Assembly (NCBI GenBank): GCA_024397875.1
Contig: CP073344.1
Coordinates: 425,001 to 489,000 of the forward strand
Length of the DNA stretch: 64,000 nt
DNA from: Amphritea atlantica
Lineage (GTDB): Bacteria > Pseudomonadota > Gammaproteobacteria > Pseudomonadales > Balneatricaceae
Direction of reading: 5' to 3'
Shown here: positions 62,886 to 64,000 of the stretch, piece after piece
Layout of the letters: every line of letters starts with the position of its first letter
Numbering within the stretch: position 1 is the stretch's first letter
Notes under the pieces: generated by a model
Seen by the model: the letters and a program-made list of their open reading frames with translations, nothing else
What the model was told of the DNA's origin: nothing
Databases searched by the model: none
Translations under genes and position numbers: made by a program

Positions 62886-64000
62886 ATGAGCGAAGAGATT
62901 CTGATTAACTTTACCCCCATTGAGACCCGTGTTGCTGTTATAGAAAATGGTATGCCGCAGGAGATCTATGTTGAAAGGGCCGAGCGCCGGGGTATTGTCG
63001 GTAACATTTATAAAGGTAAGGTGGTACGCGTACTGCCGGGTATGCAGGCGGCATTTGTTGACATCGGTCTGGAGCGAGCAGCGTTTATTCATGTGGATGA
63101 GTTGCAGCATCCGGAGGATGAAAGCACTGGAGCCAATGGCAAAAGCAGCCTCACCATCAATCGCTTGTTACGTGAGGGTCAGTCACTGACCGTTCAGGTT
63201 ACCAAGGATCCTCTCGGTACTAAAGGCGCACGCCTGACGACAAACCTCTCTATCCCCTCACGATACCTGGTCTATATGCCGGGTAATGAACATATCGGTA
63301 TCTCCCAGCGTATTGAGGACAGTGACGAGCGGGAGCGATTGCGGACAGCGGTCGAAGAGGTGGTGGCCGGAATGGGCGATCAGAACACTAAAGTGGGCGG
63401 CTTTATCCTGCGAACTGTATCGGAAGGAGTATCAGAAGAAGAGTTGAAGCAGGATATCCTGTTTCTCTGTCGGTTATGGGAGTCGATCTCCCGTAAAGTT
63501 GAAGAGTATAGTGCTCCGTCCTGTATCTATGAAGATCTGCCTTTGAATATGCGTGCTTTAAGGGATATGGCGCATGCGGGGATCGAGCGTATACGGGTGG
63601 ATTCAAAAGAGACATTCCAGCGCTCGCAACAGTTTGCTGAGGCGCTGGTGCCTGAGATCAGCGGTATCCTTGAGTACTATCCTGGAGAACGGCCAATTTT
63701 TGACCTCTATAATATTGAGGAAGAGATTCAGAAGGCGTTGGGACGCAAGGTCGAGCTAAAGTCCGGCGGTTATCTGATTTTTGATCAGACTGAAGCGATG
63801 ACCACGGTGGATATTAACACCGGGGCTTACGTCGGACACCGGAATCTGGAAGAGACCATCTTTAAAACCAACCTGGAAGCGGCCACCGCGATCGGTCGTC
63901 AGTTGCGACTGCGAAACCTGGGTGGGATTATCATTATTGATTTTATCGATATGCTGGATGAAGACCATCAGCGTCAGGTGTTGCGTACCCTTGAGCGGGT
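62886..64000 (+). CDS. rng: ribonuclease G, 5' part (cut by window end)
   Basis: Open to the end of the window, at least 371 residues. It begins MSEEILINFTPIETRVAVIENG; the S1-like domain (NIYKGKVVRVLPGMQAAFVDIGLERAAFIHVDEL) and the catalytic region with GGYLIFDQTEAMTTVDINTGAYVG and IIIIDFIDM (magnesium-binding Asp residues) match RNase G/CafA. It processes 16S rRNA 5' ends and decays mRNAs. The remaining ~115 residues lie beyond 64000. Confidence 0.96.
   Translation, partial: MSEEILINFTPIETRVAVIENGMPQEIYVERAERRGIVGNIYKGKVVRVLPGMQAAFVDIGLERAAFIHVDELQHPEDESTGANGKSSLTINRLLREGQSLTVQVTKDPLGTKGARLTTNLSIPSRYLVYMPGNEHIGISQRIEDSDERERLRTAVEEVVAGMGDQNTKVGGFILRTVSEGVSEEELKQDILFLCRLWESISRKVEEYSAPSCIYEDLPLNMRALRDMAHAGIERIRVDSKETFQRSQQFAEALVPEISGILEYYPGERPIFDLYNIEEEIQKALGRKVELKSGGYLIFDQTEAMTTVDINTGAYVGHRNLEETIFKTNLEAATAIGRQLRLRNLGGIIIIDFIDMLDEDHQRQVLRTLER

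Overview
The window is chromosomal DNA from a marine-type gammaproteobacterium. The best fit is an Oceanospirillaceae-like lineage (relatives of Amphritea, Neptunomonas or Marinobacterium). I infer this from gene order (nadB divergent from rpoE-rseA-rseC-mucD-lepA-lepB-rnc-era-recO-pdxJ-acpS; gatCAB divergent from mreBCD-maf-rng) and protein style; no database search was possible. Nearly all of it is vertically inherited core genome. I see no prophage, insertion sequence, integrase or CRISPR array.

Layout. 1-2732: 3' four fifths of a 23S rRNA gene, a 5S rRNA gene and a terminator. 2733-5406: sdhE-cptA converging on nadB. 5510-16958: the sigma-E stress operon starting from a recognisable sigma-E promoter, then lepA-lepB-DUF4845-rnc-era-recO-pdxJ-acpS-cysM. 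The anti-sigma gene appears to carry an RseB-type C-terminal domain, and no separate rseB is present. 17134-19470: bioA and a TDT-family anion channel on the minus strand. 19705-22376: a four-gene bufferin/HvfA-type RiPP operon (Cys-repeat precursor, MNIO enzyme, partner protein, DoxX membrane protein), associated in other bacteria with copper handling. 22479-25882: trmO, a Na/Pi cotransporter and comF on the minus strand. 25967-30472: bioBFHCD, which together with bioA completes late biotin synthesis. 30603-37916: a flagellin-rod-like small protein, an HExxH protease-like protein, a GST, a type III glutamine synthetase with a sigma-54 promoter, and a copper-type P1B ATPase. 38184-44242: a minus-strand amino-acid catabolic block (2-oxoacid:ferredoxin oxidoreductase, leucine-type dehydrogenase, sodium-coupled transporter), preceded by a possible aromatic-rich leader peptide.

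44943-46992 is the most unusual part. An initiator tRNA gene with a stringent-type promoter is followed by about 13 tandem units of 139-143 bp. Each unit carries a degenerate copy of the tRNA 3' two thirds (anticodon lost, T-arm and mostly the CCA end kept) followed by a rho-independent terminator. The proximal units also contain a promoter-like CTGAAA-N17-TATAAA. The whole could encode a family of about 100-nt tRNA-mimic RNAs, loosely like the E. coli tyrT/rtT repeats but carrying much more of the tRNA. In two distal units the terminator is replaced by an unrelated one at the same position.

47007-64000: mgtE, an HpaD-like extradiol dioxygenase, a membrane-anchored PstS-OmpA fusion, a TetR regulator divergent from a fadH-like 2,4-dienoyl-CoA reductase with paired operators, msrA, a TorF-type porin, gatCAB, then mreBCD (mreC seems to lack any standard start codon), maf, and the 5' part of rng running off the window.
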